A stretch of 64,000 bases of DNA from Bacteroidota bacterium (GTDB taxonomy: Bacteria; Bacteroidota; Bacteroidia; Chitinophagales; Saprospiraceae): contig CAUJDW010000162.1 in NCBI GenBank assembly GCA_963169455.1, positions 20,357 to 84,356 of the forward strand, written 5' to 3'. The translations under genes and the position numbers were made by a program. Below, in pieces: positions 35,390-44,676 of the stretch. How positions within the stretch are numbered: the first letter of the stretch is position 1; each line of letters opens with the position of its first letter. Below the pieces are notes generated by a model. The model searched no databases, was not told the origin of the DNA, and saw only the letters and a list, made by a program, of their open reading frames with translations.

Positions 35390-36454
35390 TTGAACAAGCT
35401 GTTGATTTATCCCGCTCTACTCCTGGCATCATTCGCCTTCGGCCAGACAACTGAGACTCCCACCATCATCCACGGCATATATGGCAGCCCCACCCCCTTC
35501 TGGGACAAAGGCTACCGCCTCGACGAACTGGGCGTCAACGCCATTTTCGTCCGCGGCAGTTCCATCAGCCAGCCGATGATCGACAGGGCGCGGGCCGAAG
35601 GGCTGAATGTATACGTCGAATTTCCCACCCTGAACGGTAAGGGCTACGTGGAGGGACACCCGGAAGCCTGGGCCATCAATGAAAAAGGAGCGAAAGTGGA
35701 AGCGGCGGGCTGGTTCATGGGCGTATGCCCTACCGAGCCGGGCTTCCGGTCGCACCGGCAGGAGCAGCTTCGGGAAATGCTGCGAAAGTACGCAGTGGAC
35801 GGCATCTGGCTGGACTATGTGCACTGGCATGCGCAGTTCGAAGAACCGGAACCCATACTGCCCGAAACCTGCTTCTGCGAGCACTGCCTGGCGGCTTTCC
35901 AGTCCGCCTCGGGCATTGAAATACCCACAGGCGCTACTTCAGAAAAAGCCGAATGGGTACTCAGCAAGCATGATTCCCTCTGGCGGGACTGGCGCTGCGC
36001 CGTGATCGCCGACTGGGCCAAGGATTTGAAAACGCTCCTGAAACAGGAGCGCCCGGATGCCTTGCTGGGCCTGTACCACTGCCCCTGGGCCGATGCCGAT
36101 TTCGAGGGCGCCCGCCGCCGCATTCTGGGGCTCGATTATGAGCTTCTGAAAGAGGTAGTTGATGTATTCTCGCCGATGGTGTACCACGAAAGGATGGGGC
36201 GCCCCGCCGGCTGGGTGGAAGAAAACATCCGGTGGTTCGGCGAAAAGCTGGAAGTGCATCCGGGGGATCAGCTAAAAATATGGCCCATCGTGCAGGCCTA
36301 CCGGGTGCTGCCCGAGGAATTCGGGCTGGTTTTGAAAGCCGGGCTTTCCGAAGCTTCCTCCGGTGTGATGATGTTCACCGGAGATGCAGTGGCGGAGGAT
36401 GAGGCGAAGGTTAAGGTGATGAAAAAGGTTTATGGTGCTTTGGATGGAAAGTGA
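35390..36454 (+). CDS. secreted TIM-barrel glycoside-hydrolase-like protein
   Basis: 354 residues. A signal peptide (LLIYPALLLASFAFGQ) is followed by a barrel with strand/loop motifs GVNAIFVRGSSIS, VDGIWLDYVHWHAQFEE and VVDVFSPMVYHERM. The Cys pair CFCEHC after the DYVHW segment resembles uncharacterised GHL10-like proteins. An acidic residue at LDY could be catalytic. The substrate is unknown. The start is a TTG at 35390; no better in-frame ATG precedes the signal peptide. Confidence 0.7.
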   Translation: MNKLLIYPALLLASFAFGQTTETPTIIHGIYGSPTPFWDKGYRLDELGVNAIFVRGSSISQPMIDRARAEGLNVYVEFPTLNGKGYVEGHPEAWAINEKGAKVEAAGWFMGVCPTEPGFRSHRQEQLREMLRKYAVDGIWLDYVHWHAQFEEPEPILPETCFCEHCLAAFQSASGIEIPTGATSEKAEWVLSKHDSLWRDWRCAVIADWAKDLKTLLKQERPDALLGLYHCPWADADFEGARRRILGLDYELLKEVVDVFSPMVYHERMGRPAGWVEENIRWFGEKLEVHPGDQLKIWPIVQAYRVLPEEFGLVLKAGLSEASSGVMMFTGDAVAEDEAKVKVMKKVYGALDGK

Positions 36455-36525
36455 TACGGCGCTTCATCGCAATCTGGAACCTGTTTCCCACCAGTAGTTG
36501 GCAAACCGCTGTTGCTTCATCAGGT

Positions 36526-38061
36526 TCAGGATGGCCTGCCGCTTAGGGATACGGCCAACTCTTCCCCCAACTCCCGAATATATGCGGGAAAGCCGTCAAT
36601 ATCCCCGGTAGTCGTCCGGAAATTCACGATGCACATGCGCAGGGCGAACTTCCCGCCGATGATGGCTTTGGAAATAAAGTAGTCCCCGCCCGCCTCTATG
36701 CGGTTCAGGATGGCCTCGTTCAATTGGTTAAGCCTGGCCTGAACGGCCTCCTCACCCAGCCGGGGCCTCCATGCCGGCGGCACATAGCGGAAGGTGGCGA
36801 TGCTCAGGTGTCGGGTGAAGGTTTCAAAATCCTCCTGCCCGCTGAACAGTTCAAAAGCGTACTGGGCCAGGCGGATATCTTCCCTGATCAGTTCACGCTG
36901 CCCTTCCTCTCCCAGGTGATGGGCCGAAAGCCACACCTTGAGCGCCCGGAAGCCGCGGGAGTTCTGCGGGCCGTAGTCCACGTAGTTCAGTTCCTGCTGT
37001 TCGAAGTTGTAATAGGGCGGGTGAAAGGAAAATGCCTGCGTCAGATGCCGGGGGTCCTTCACCAGCGTACAGCCCGCTTCCAGGGGAGCGTACAGCCATT
37101 TGTGGGGGTCGACGGCGATGGAGTCTGCGGCGTTCAGCCCTTCGAACAGCTCCTGAAATTCCGGCAAACCTACGGCGAAACCGCCGTAGGCGCCGTCGAC
37201 ATGAAACCACAGGTTGAATTGATTGCATATTTCCGCTATGTCCGCCATGGGGTCAACTGCCCCGGTGCTGACCGTGCCGGCTGTGCCGACAACCAGAAAA
37301 GGCTGCCGGCCGGCCTGTATGTCTTCCTCTATGCTTTCCTTCAGTTTGCCGGGCCTCATCCTGCCTTCCGCGTCGGTTTCCACCCAGCGGATGCTGCTCA
37401 GGCCCAGGCCGTACAGGGCGGCGGCCTTTTGTATCCAGGTGTGTGTTTCCCGGGAACAATACAGGCAGAGTGCTTTTCCGAGGTTTTGCAGGCCTTTTTC
37501 CTGGAGCTGGGGGCCGGCTTTTTCGCGCATCGCGGCCAGAAAGCCGATCTGGTTGGCCATGTTGCCGCCGCTCACCATCAGCCCGCCGCCGGCGGGGTAG
37601 CCCATGAAGCGGGCGATCCATTCCACCGCCTGTTTTTCGATTTCCGTAGCGACGGGCGAAAGCGCCCAGGCGCTGACATTGGCGTTGACGGCTGAGGCCA
37701 GGAAGTCGCCGAGCACCCCCAGGGGCGCCGGAGAAGAGGTGATATACCCCCAGAACTTCGGGTGCCCGTTGAACAGGGAGTACTCGAACAGCAAAGAGGC
37801 GGTGCGCTCCAGCAGTTCGCCGGCATCCTGGCCGCCGGGGCCGGAAGCGGTGATCTCTTCGAGCATCTGCCTGATCTCTTCGCTGCCGGCCGGTTTTTTT
37901 ACCGGCAAATGGGGAATCTCCTGAAAGTGCCGGGCGATCCTGTCGGCCAGGAAATATCCCAGCTCCCGGAAGGTTTCAGCGCCGGGTTCAATTTTCCCAA
38001 ACCTGGCGGATGGGGTTGTGGTCGGTATGGCCATATTCATGGGATTGTGCGTTTTCATCAA
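36526..38061 (-). CDS. pyridoxal-phosphate-dependent decarboxylase (group II)
   Basis: About 511 residues, similar in length to aromatic-amino-acid/glutamate decarboxylases. Motifs are GHPKFWGYI near the N-terminus, HVDGAYGGFAVG with the cofactor-binding Asp, and SIAVDPHKWLYAPLEAGC with the PLP lysine. The substrate cannot be told from sequence alone. The ORF start at 38061 overlaps the upstream PIG-L gene by 74 bases; starts at 38040 or 38034 (MAIPTTTPSARF) are equally likely. Confidence 0.85.
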   Translation of the reverse strand: MMKTHNPMNMAIPTTTPSARFGKIEPGAETFRELGYFLADRIARHFQEIPHLPVKKPAGSEEIRQMLEEITASGPGGQDAGELLERTASLLFEYSLFNGHPKFWGYITSSPAPLGVLGDFLASAVNANVSAWALSPVATEIEKQAVEWIARFMGYPAGGGLMVSGGNMANQIGFLAAMREKAGPQLQEKGLQNLGKALCLYCSRETHTWIQKAAALYGLGLSSIRWVETDAEGRMRPGKLKESIEEDIQAGRQPFLVVGTAGTVSTGAVDPMADIAEICNQFNLWFHVDGAYGGFAVGLPEFQELFEGLNAADSIAVDPHKWLYAPLEAGCTLVKDPRHLTQAFSFHPPYYNFEQQELNYVDYGPQNSRGFRALKVWLSAHHLGEEGQRELIREDIRLAQYAFELFSGQEDFETFTRHLSIATFRYVPPAWRPRLGEEAVQARLNQLNEAILNRIEAGGDYFISKAIIGGKFALRMCIVNFRTTTGDIDGFPAYIRELGEELAVSLSGRPS

Positions 38062-38866
38062 TGCCTTCGAAGAGGCAGCTTTCCACCTGCCGCCCGCCGT
38101 TTACCAGGCTGAAGGCCCGGTAGTACTCCTGCTGCCCCCACAGAGTGAGGTGCTGGGCTTCCGTCAGCTGTTCGAGTTTGCCGTATATGGCCATCTGGGT
38201 TTTGTGGCGCCGGATGGCCTCCCAGGCGGTTCGCCAGTGCCGGGAGGTATCGATGCGGGTGGTGATGGCCCAGTCGGGGTAGGGCGCTGCCACGCGCCTT
38301 ATGCCGTCCACATTCGAGGCCAGTTCTTTGAAGGCCGCCTGAAACACCTCCCATTTGGCGGAGGGCCAGGCCATGTAATAAAGTTTGGAGACGCTGTGCG
38401 GCAAAAGCCCAAGGGTTTCGAAAAAGGGGTCGGCCGCTTTGACGACGGCTGCGGTGGTGAACTGGGAGATGGCGATGTGGTCGGGGTGCCCATAGCCGCC
38501 TTCGGGGCCGAAAGTGATGACCACCTGTGGCCTTACCCTCCTGATGCTCCGGCTGATCCTGGCGATGATCTCCGCAGGCCGGGCCTGGTCCAGCATCCCG
38601 TCGATGTAGCCCAGGAAGTTTACCTCCGTTAGCCGCAGGATTGCTGCCGCATCCAGCAGCTCGCGGGCCCGCGCCTGGCCGACGACGGCCATGCCGGGTG
38701 ATTCTTTGGCTGTCCCGAACCGCCCCCTTTCGCCTTTGGTGGCCATGAGCAGGTGCGTTTCCACGCCTTCGGCGGCGTATCGGGCCAATGTGCCGCCCAT
38801 ACCCAATGATTCATCATCGGGATGGGCGACAACACACATAAGCCGCTTGTTAATAAATGGTTTCAT
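37988..38866 (-). CDS. PIG-L/LmbE-family deacetylase
   Basis: 292 residues. The family motif AHPDDESLGMGGTLARYA (residues 14-31) supplies the zinc-binding His and Asp, and HPDH (in GGYGHPDHIAIS) the remaining ligand. These enzymes remove N-acetyl groups from GlcNAc-type or related substrates. It precedes the PLP decarboxylase with overlap, suggesting co-transcription, but a joint pathway is not apparent. No signal peptide is seen. Confidence 0.88.
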   Translation of the reverse strand: MKPFINKRLMCVVAHPDDESLGMGGTLARYAAEGVETHLLMATKGERGRFGTAKESPGMAVVGQARARELLDAAAILRLTEVNFLGYIDGMLDQARPAEIIARISRSIRRVRPQVVITFGPEGGYGHPDHIAISQFTTAAVVKAADPFFETLGLLPHSVSKLYYMAWPSAKWEVFQAAFKELASNVDGIRRVAAPYPDWAITTRIDTSRHWRTAWEAIRRHKTQMAIYGKLEQLTEAQHLTLWGQQEYYRAFSLVNGGRQVESCLFEGIDENAQSHEYGHTDHNPIRQVWEN

Positions 38867-39159
38867 TTGATTGCCCAGGTTTCAGGTGTTTTAAAAATGC
38901 CGGGTGATTTCTTTGATGCAAAACTAAGGGGAAAACCCTTCCGGGCCAAACGCAGATGATTCATCGGGCTGTCCGGCCTAGCCGTTGGAGGTTTTTTTGA
39001 GTTTGGGAGTAACTATTTGGAACGCGGGCCTCCCTAATTAAGCGGCGCCGCTCACTCAACCAGAGGTACTCCTGAATAAAGGCAGGTTCAAGCTTTAAAC
39101 CGAAAGCTGCAATTTTGAACCATCCAAGCAAAACCTATTAATCCACTCAATTTCGGCCC
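38867..39159. other. intergenic gap with a fragment of the GC-rich element
   Basis: This 293-bp divergent gap between the PIG-L and cyclase genes has no credible ORF. AACTATTTGGAACGCGGGCC (39011-39030) matches the end and arm of the elements at 1409 and 6721, so it is probably a truncated copy. No clear promoter is visible for the cyclase. Confidence 0.55.
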
Positions 39160-40458
39160 ATGTCACCACACCTTACCCTACCCGAAGCCGACACGCTCCA
39201 TCACCTCGAGCATCTGCAGGCCATCACCCACTGCACCAACGACGCCATTATCTCCTCCGACGAGCAGGGCTGCATCCTGTCGTGGAACCCTGCCGCAGAA
39301 AAGCTCTTCGGTTATCCGGAAGAGGAGGCCATTGGGCGCCCCATTTCCATCATTATCCCCGAGCAGTTCAGGGAGCAACACGAGGAGGGCATCCGCCGGG
39401 CGGCCAGAGGCGGCCCGCGCCGCGTCATCGGGAGCACGGCAGAACTGCTGGGGCTGCACCGCGACGGCGGGATTTTCCCCATCGAACTCTCCCTCTCCAC
39501 CTGGCGGTCGGAGGGGCGCTCCTGCTTCGTAGGCATCATCCGCGATATCTCCAGCCGCAAGGAGGCGGAGGCGGAATTGCTCAGAAGCCAGGAACGGCTG
39601 AAAAAACAGGCCCGCAAACTCAGGGCCGCCAACAAGGAGGTGCGCGAAAAAAACGAACAACTGGAAGCCCTGTCCAACAAACTCGCCAAATACCTGTCAC
39701 GGCAGGTCTATGACTCCATCTTCCAGGGCAAGCGGGACGTCAAAATCGAGTCGTACCGCAAAAAACTGACCGTCTTTTTCTCCGACATCCATGATTTTTC
39801 CGGCATGGCCGACCGGGTGGAGCCCGAAGTGCTGACCCTGCTGCTGAACAAATACCTCGACGAGATGTCCAAAATCGCCCTGGAATACGGCGGCACCATT
39901 GACAAATACATCGGCGACGCCATCATGATCTTTTTCGGCGACCCGGAAAGCCGCGGGGAAAAGGAGGACGCCGTCGCCTGTGTCAAAATGGCGCTGGCCA
40001 TGAAGCACCGGATGGCCTGCCTGCAAAAGGAATGGGAAGTGCTCGGTATCGGGCGGCCCTTTCAGGTGCGCATGGGCATCAATTCCGGCTACTGCACAGT
40101 CGGCAATTTCGGCTCGGAAGAAAGGCTCGACTACACCATAGTGGGCGGCGAGGTCAACCTCGCCAGCCGCCTGGAAAACGCTGCGGAAGTGGGCCAGATA
40201 CTCATCTCGCGCCACACCTACGGGCTGGTCAAGGATGAAATCTCCTGCCGCAAAAACGGGGAGCTCAAGCTGAAAGGCATCACCTACCCCGTGCAGGCCT
40301 ACGAAGTGCTGGGGCTGCCGGGCGAGATGGAAGAGGAGCAGCCGCTCCTGAAAAGGGAACTGGAAGGCTTTCAGCTCCTGATCGATTTCCAGAAGCTTTC
40401 CGGCCCCGACAAACTGGCGGCCAGAGATTTGCTGGAGCAGGCGATCGCCCGCCTTTAA
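39160..40458 (+). CDS. PAS-domain class III adenylate cyclase
   Basis: 432 residues, cytoplasmic. A PAS domain lies at 14-135 (TNDAIISSDEQGCILSWNPA, FGYPEEEAIGRPI), then a coiled coil (about 135-185), then a class III cyclase domain: VFFSDIHDFSGMAD (metal Asp), GGTIDKYIGDAIMIFFGDP (Lys and second Asp), RMGINSGYCTVGNFGSEERLDYTIVGGEVNLASRLE (Asp, Asn and Arg). The Lys/Asp pair favours ATP, so cAMP is the likely product. The ligand of the PAS domain is unknown. It converges on the LytTR gene with a four-base overlap. Confidence 0.88.
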   Translation: MSPHLTLPEADTLHHLEHLQAITHCTNDAIISSDEQGCILSWNPAAEKLFGYPEEEAIGRPISIIIPEQFREQHEEGIRRAARGGPRRVIGSTAELLGLHRDGGIFPIELSLSTWRSEGRSCFVGIIRDISSRKEAEAELLRSQERLKKQARKLRAANKEVREKNEQLEALSNKLAKYLSRQVYDSIFQGKRDVKIESYRKKLTVFFSDIHDFSGMADRVEPEVLTLLLNKYLDEMSKIALEYGGTIDKYIGDAIMIFFGDPESRGEKEDAVACVKMALAMKHRMACLQKEWEVLGIGRPFQVRMGINSGYCTVGNFGSEERLDYTIVGGEVNLASRLENAAEVGQILISRHTYGLVKDEISCRKNGELKLKGITYPVQAYEVLGLPGEMEEEQPLLKRELEGFQLLIDFQKLSGPDKLAARDLLEQAIARL

Positions 40459-41195
40459 TGGTCGGCCTTGATCATCTTCAGGAGTTCGTCCTTCCGGTTT
40501 CTGGCTACCGGGAGGGTCATTTTGTTGGACAGCAACAGGTAGCCGCCGTCAGCCCGCACGTATTCCCTGATGTGTTGCAGGTTGACGAGGTGTGAGTGGT
40601 GCGCCCGGAAGAAATTGAAAGGCGCCAGCCATTCCTCCACGTCCTTGAGCGTTTTGGAGATCAGCTTTTTGCGGCCGTTCGTCAGGTGGATCATCGTGTA
40701 GTTGCTGTCCGAAGAGCAAAGAATGATATCTTCCGGAGCGACGAACTCGATGCTCTCCTTGGTGGCCAGGGCGATCCTGTCGGGCATGGGGGGGCTGTCT
40801 TTCTGGTTGCTGAAAAGCACCTGCATAGGCTTTCCGGCTTTGCGTTTGTACTTTTCGATGGCCTCTTTCAGTTCCTGGTTCTGGACCGGTTTGAGCAGAT
40901 AGTCCAGCGCATTGGCTTTGACAGCCCGGATGCCGAACTCGTCATAGGCCGTAGTGAAAATGACCTCGAAGGGGGGCTGCCCGCCGAATTCCTCCAGGAT
41001 TTCAAAACCGTTCAGCCGGGGCATTTCGATATCCAGGAAAACCAAGCCCGGCGGGTTTTCCCGCAGGTACTCCAGCGCCTCATGGGAGTCGGTGAACTGG
41101 GCCGCCACCTCTACTTCGGGGCAAAATTTTTCGAGCTTCCAGGCCAGGGTGGCCAGGGAGTGTTTTTCGTCATCAACTAAAACGGCTTTTATCAT
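40455..41195 (-). CDS. LytTR-family response regulator
   Basis: 246 residues. The receiver domain has VLVDDEKHSL, LVFLDIEMPRLNG (phospho-acceptor Asp), TTAYDEFGIRAVKANALDYLLKP. From about 135 a LytTR DNA-binding domain follows (IALATKESIEFVAPEDIIL, FFRAHHSHLVNLQHI, ARNRKDELLKM). It is 12 bp downstream of the sensor kinase gene and is its evident partner. The two form a standard Bacteroidota two-component system. Confidence 0.92.
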   Translation of the reverse strand: MIKAVLVDDEKHSLATLAWKLEKFCPEVEVAAQFTDSHEALEYLRENPPGLVFLDIEMPRLNGFEILEEFGGQPPFEVIFTTAYDEFGIRAVKANALDYLLKPVQNQELKEAIEKYKRKAGKPMQVLFSNQKDSPPMPDRIALATKESIEFVAPEDIILCSSDSNYTMIHLTNGRKKLISKTLKDVEEWLAPFNFFRAHHSHLVNLQHIREYVRADGGYLLLSNKMTLPVARNRKDELLKMIKADH

Positions 41196-41207
41196 GGCGT
41201 GAGGTTT

Positions 41208-44200
41208 TTAGAGCGGAATGAGCAGTTCGACCCTCGTGCCCGCCGCTTCTCCGCTTTTGGTTTTCAGGTCGTAGATATGCACCGAAGCATTGGCCTTTGA
41301 AATTTTGTTCAGCAGGGAAAGGCGGTCGCTGGTGATCTTCATTCCGAAAGATTTCCGCAGGGCGCCCGACTTCGACCTGATCTGGCTGGCAGCTTCCCGC
41401 CCGATGCCGTTGTCTTCGATGATGCAAAGCAGATGGCCGTTATCGCGCCTGATGGAGAGGTCCAGTTTTCCCTTTTCTCCTTTTTTCTGCATCAGCCCAT
41501 GCCAGATGGCGTTTTCGACATAGGGCTGCATCAGCATGGGCGGCAGCAGGACGCTTTCCATATCCAGGCCCGTTTCTATTTTCACTTCGTAGTCGAAGAG
41601 ATTGTCGAAGCGCATGCTTTCCATTTCGATGTAGAGCCGCAGTGCTTCGAGCTCGTCTTTCAGGGGCACGGTGGTGCTTTTGGAGTTCTGCAGGATCAGC
41701 CGGATGAGCCGGGAAAAACGGTTCAGGTAATCGGTTGCTTTTTCCTGTTCGTTATGGATGATGTAGTACTCAATGGAATTGAGGCTGTTGAAGATGAAAT
41801 GCGGGTTCATCTGCGCCCGGAGTGCGCTCAGCTCCACATCCGCCAGTTTTCGCTCGTATTCCGACTTGAGGCGTTCCTCCTTTCTCACCTGCCCGATCTT
41901 GTAGCGGTAGGCCAGCCAGGCCAGGCTCAGCAGGGCGAAGCCAGCCAGCGACCAGAACCACCAGGTTTTCCACCACACCGTCGAAATGTGGATGAACATA
42001 CTGAAGGGTTGCCCGTATGACAGGCCCTCACTGTTGATGGCCCTGATTTTAAAAACGTAATCACCCCCCGGAACGTTGGTGTAGGCGGCGAACTTCCGCC
42101 CGGCGCCATCCTGCCACTCATCGTCGAAACCTTCCAGTTTGTAGAAATACTGGATGTCGGAGGGCATGTTGTAGGCGATGGAGGAAAATTCAAAGGAAAA
42201 AAAGTTTTGCCGGTGGCTCAGGAACACGCTGTCGGGCCGGTAAAAATCGCTTTTCAGGGGCCAGGCTTTGTCGAAGACCCTGAAGACAGTGATGTAGGCT
42301 TTGGGAAGTTCCTGGTTGATGAGGAGTTTTTCCGGGTAAAAGAAGGCCAGGGATTTTCGTTTGCCGACGGCCAGGGCGCCCGACGCCAGTTGGGTGCAGG
42401 CGTCGTCATAGCTGCCCAGCCCGTAGTCCAGGTCGAAGTGTTCCTCGAATTTCCGGGTGAGGGTATTAAAGCGCTGAATGGCCTCGTCGGTAAATACCAG
42501 GAGCTGGCTGCCCAGCAGTTTCACCATCCACACTTCTTTCCCGATCAGGCCGTCGGCGCGGGTGTAGTGGCGGATTATCCCGAGGGCTGCGCTGTCGGCG
42601 TGGGCCTGCCCGAGGCTGTTGTGGTTGGTGGCCACCCAGATTTCGCCCGTCGGGCTGGCCTCCAGATGGCCCATGCCCCGATAAGCCCTCGTGCTGCCAG
42701 ACTGGTAGGGGACGTAGAGGAATTCGTTTTTAGCCCGCATATATACCAGCAGCCCGTTGTTCTCCCGCATCCAGATATTCCCGTTTTTGTCCTCTTCGAT
42801 ATGGTCGGCGCCCATGCGCCCCGCCCAGGCTCGTTTCAGTTCTTCGTCGAATGTGTAAATGGCCTGCCGCCGCAGGTCGATCCGCTGGATGGGCCATCCG
42901 TAACCGCTGGCCCAAATAAAACCCAGATGGTCTTTCTGCACCTTGCGCAGGCGGGCGTTCGGTTTGGGCGTTTGCAGGTGAAAACGCTGGAGGCGCGCCG
43001 CTCCCGGCCGGTACATAAAAAAGCCACGGTCTTCCACGAGGAACAGGCTGCCGTCGTCCAGAAATGTCATGTCCCAGCCCTGAAAAACAGTGTCTTCCCG
43101 GGTGAAGAACCCCTCCGGCGGCGGAATAACCGACCACTTACCGCTGGGCTGGTCGAGTATGTAAAGCCCTCTGCCACCCTGCGGCAGGGCGTAGAGTTTT
43201 TTGCCCAGGGTGTCTTCCAGTATCTTTCGGGTAATGCAAAGCAGATTGGCGGATTCCTTTTCGTAATAAGAGGTTTGGAACTGTTGCACCAGCGGGTTAT
43301 ACACAAACACCCCCAGGCCCCTTGAAGCGCTCCATATCCGCTGGGCCTCGTCAATGTAATCGACGCTGTACCACTTGCCCTCCCTGGGGCTGTTTTTCCA
43401 GATTTTGGTGACGCACTTGCGCCGGGAATCGTACAATTGCAGCCCCTTCTGGGAGCTGATCCAGAATTCGTAGTCGGACTTAGGGTGGAAGTTGTTGACG
43501 ATGTCCCTTCTGAAAGTATAGCCTTCGGGCACGCAGCCGGGCTCGAAGTGAGAAACGGCGCCGCTTTCGGGGTCGATCACAAACACGCCTTCGTACCAGA
43601 CGCCGTAGTATGTTTTGCCGTCGGTATGGGGGTAAATGCAGCGGACGCTGTTTGCAAATTCCTGGGTTCTATGATCGGGGTGTTTATACACGAACTGCCG
43701 GCTTTCGCCGGTTATCCGGTTGAAGCGGTAGGCGCCTTTCGACCCCAGCCAGAGGATGCTGTCGTTGCGCGGGTCGGCCTGGATGTCATAGATGGACTGG
43801 CAGGCGGGGTCGTCTTTGCTGAGTATGGCGGGGGGGCAGAAAGCGTGGATAAAATCGTCGGTTTCCGGCCGGTAGCGGTACAACCCGCTTTCGCGGTAAC
43901 CTATCCACAACTGGCCGTCCTTATCTTTGAAAAGGCAGTAAGGATGATTGTCCGGAGGGCCGTTGGCCCGGCCGGGCTGGGGGATGTAGTTTTTGAATGA
44001 TCCCCGTTCGGGGTCGTAGGCCGACAGGTGCGTGGTGGTGGCTACCCATATTTTCCCCATGGCGCTGTCCGGCAGAACATCCATGATGATCTCGTTGGAA
44101 ATCGAGGTGGTATCGCCTTCGTGGGGCAGGAAAACCTGTATCACCGAACCGTCGAAGCGGCACAGGCCCTTGTTTGTGCCGATCCAGATAAACCCCTGGT

Positions 44201-44357
44201 GGTCCTTGGCCACTTCGCTGATGCCGGAGGAGGGCAGCCCGTTGGTTTCGTTAAGCACCTGTGGAGACTGAAAAAGGGCCTGGGCCAGGCAGGCGGCGGG
44301 CCAGCCTGCGCTGCCGAATAGGAAAAACAGAAACCAGTTTTTTTTCCGGCCAAACAT
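41208..44357 (-). CDS. two-component sensor with propeller, Y_Y_Y and His-kinase domains
   Basis: About 1049 residues. After a signal segment (FLFFLFGSAGWPAACLAQ) a long periplasmic region of regulator propeller repeats follows (GFIWIGTNKGLCRFDG and others). A Y_Y_Y domain (YVFKIRAINSEGLSYGQPFSMFIHI) comes next, then one membrane helix (TWWFWSLAGFALLSLAWLAY). The cytoplasmic part has the LytS-type kinase motif LRAQMNPHFIFNSLNSIEYYI and a HATPase domain (LMQPYVENAIWHGL, EDNGIGRE). It senses an extracytoplasmic signal, often a sugar polymer in this class. The start 44357 is the ATG before the signal sequence; the longer frame is an overlap with a small ORF. Confidence 0.9.
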   Translation of the reverse strand: MFGRKKNWFLFFLFGSAGWPAACLAQALFQSPQVLNETNGLPSSGISEVAKDHQGFIWIGTNKGLCRFDGSVIQVFLPHEGDTTSISNEIIMDVLPDSAMGKIWVATTTHLSAYDPERGSFKNYIPQPGRANGPPDNHPYCLFKDKDGQLWIGYRESGLYRYRPETDDFIHAFCPPAILSKDDPACQSIYDIQADPRNDSILWLGSKGAYRFNRITGESRQFVYKHPDHRTQEFANSVRCIYPHTDGKTYYGVWYEGVFVIDPESGAVSHFEPGCVPEGYTFRRDIVNNFHPKSDYEFWISSQKGLQLYDSRRKCVTKIWKNSPREGKWYSVDYIDEAQRIWSASRGLGVFVYNPLVQQFQTSYYEKESANLLCITRKILEDTLGKKLYALPQGGRGLYILDQPSGKWSVIPPPEGFFTREDTVFQGWDMTFLDDGSLFLVEDRGFFMYRPGAARLQRFHLQTPKPNARLRKVQKDHLGFIWASGYGWPIQRIDLRRQAIYTFDEELKRAWAGRMGADHIEEDKNGNIWMRENNGLLVYMRAKNEFLYVPYQSGSTRAYRGMGHLEASPTGEIWVATNHNSLGQAHADSAALGIIRHYTRADGLIGKEVWMVKLLGSQLLVFTDEAIQRFNTLTRKFEEHFDLDYGLGSYDDACTQLASGALAVGKRKSLAFFYPEKLLINQELPKAYITVFRVFDKAWPLKSDFYRPDSVFLSHRQNFFSFEFSSIAYNMPSDIQYFYKLEGFDDEWQDGAGRKFAAYTNVPGGDYVFKIRAINSEGLSYGQPFSMFIHISTVWWKTWWFWSLAGFALLSLAWLAYRYKIGQVRKEERLKSEYERKLADVELSALRAQMNPHFIFNSLNSIEYYIIHNEQEKATDYLNRFSRLIRLILQNSKSTTVPLKDELEALRLYIEMESMRFDNLFDYEVKIETGLDMESVLLPPMLMQPYVENAIWHGLMQKKGEKGKLDLSIRRDNGHLLCIIEDNGIGREAASQIRSKSGALRKSFGMKITSDRLSLLNKISKANASVHIYDLKTKSGEAAGTRVELLIPL

Positions 44358-44451
44358 GCGCTGCGCGATTTTCCTGTACAGGTACGCTTCCCTCTGGCGG
44401 CAAGGGCGGCCAAATTCCAGGGAAAACCCGGAATCCGGCCGCGTTTTTCTG

Positions 44452-44565
44452 CTATTGAAGCAGGTATCCACCCAATGCAAGGAAAGCAAGGCCCTTCAGC
44501 ATACACCAGCAAAGATAAGCGATGAGGGCCACCTTGCCATGCTTTTTTATTGCGTTCTTGATCAT
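44452..44565 (-). CDS. small putative membrane protein, 37 aa
   Basis: This ORF is too short for the track. It reads MIKNAIKKHGKVALIAYLCW then CMLKGLAFLALGGYLLQ and stops. A basic N-terminus precedes one hydrophobic helix ending in a small motif, which is the pattern of a genuine tiny membrane protein rather than chance. It lies upstream of the sensor-kinase gene on the same strand, with a 94-bp gap. The rest of the surrounding 319-bp gap (44358-44676) carries only a hairpin at 44604-44620 (GTGGGCC-GGC-GGCCCAC). Function is unknown. Confidence 0.5.
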   Translation of the reverse strand: MIKNAIKKHGKVALIAYLCWCMLKGLAFLALGGYLLQ

Positions 44566-44676
44566 AATCGTTTGATTTTGAATGCCCATTCAGGCAGGTG
44601 GGGGTGGGCCGGCGGCCCACGAAACCCCGATTGAAACAGCTTTGAAGAGGGGGCAGCACATCCCGCCCCTGCGCTG

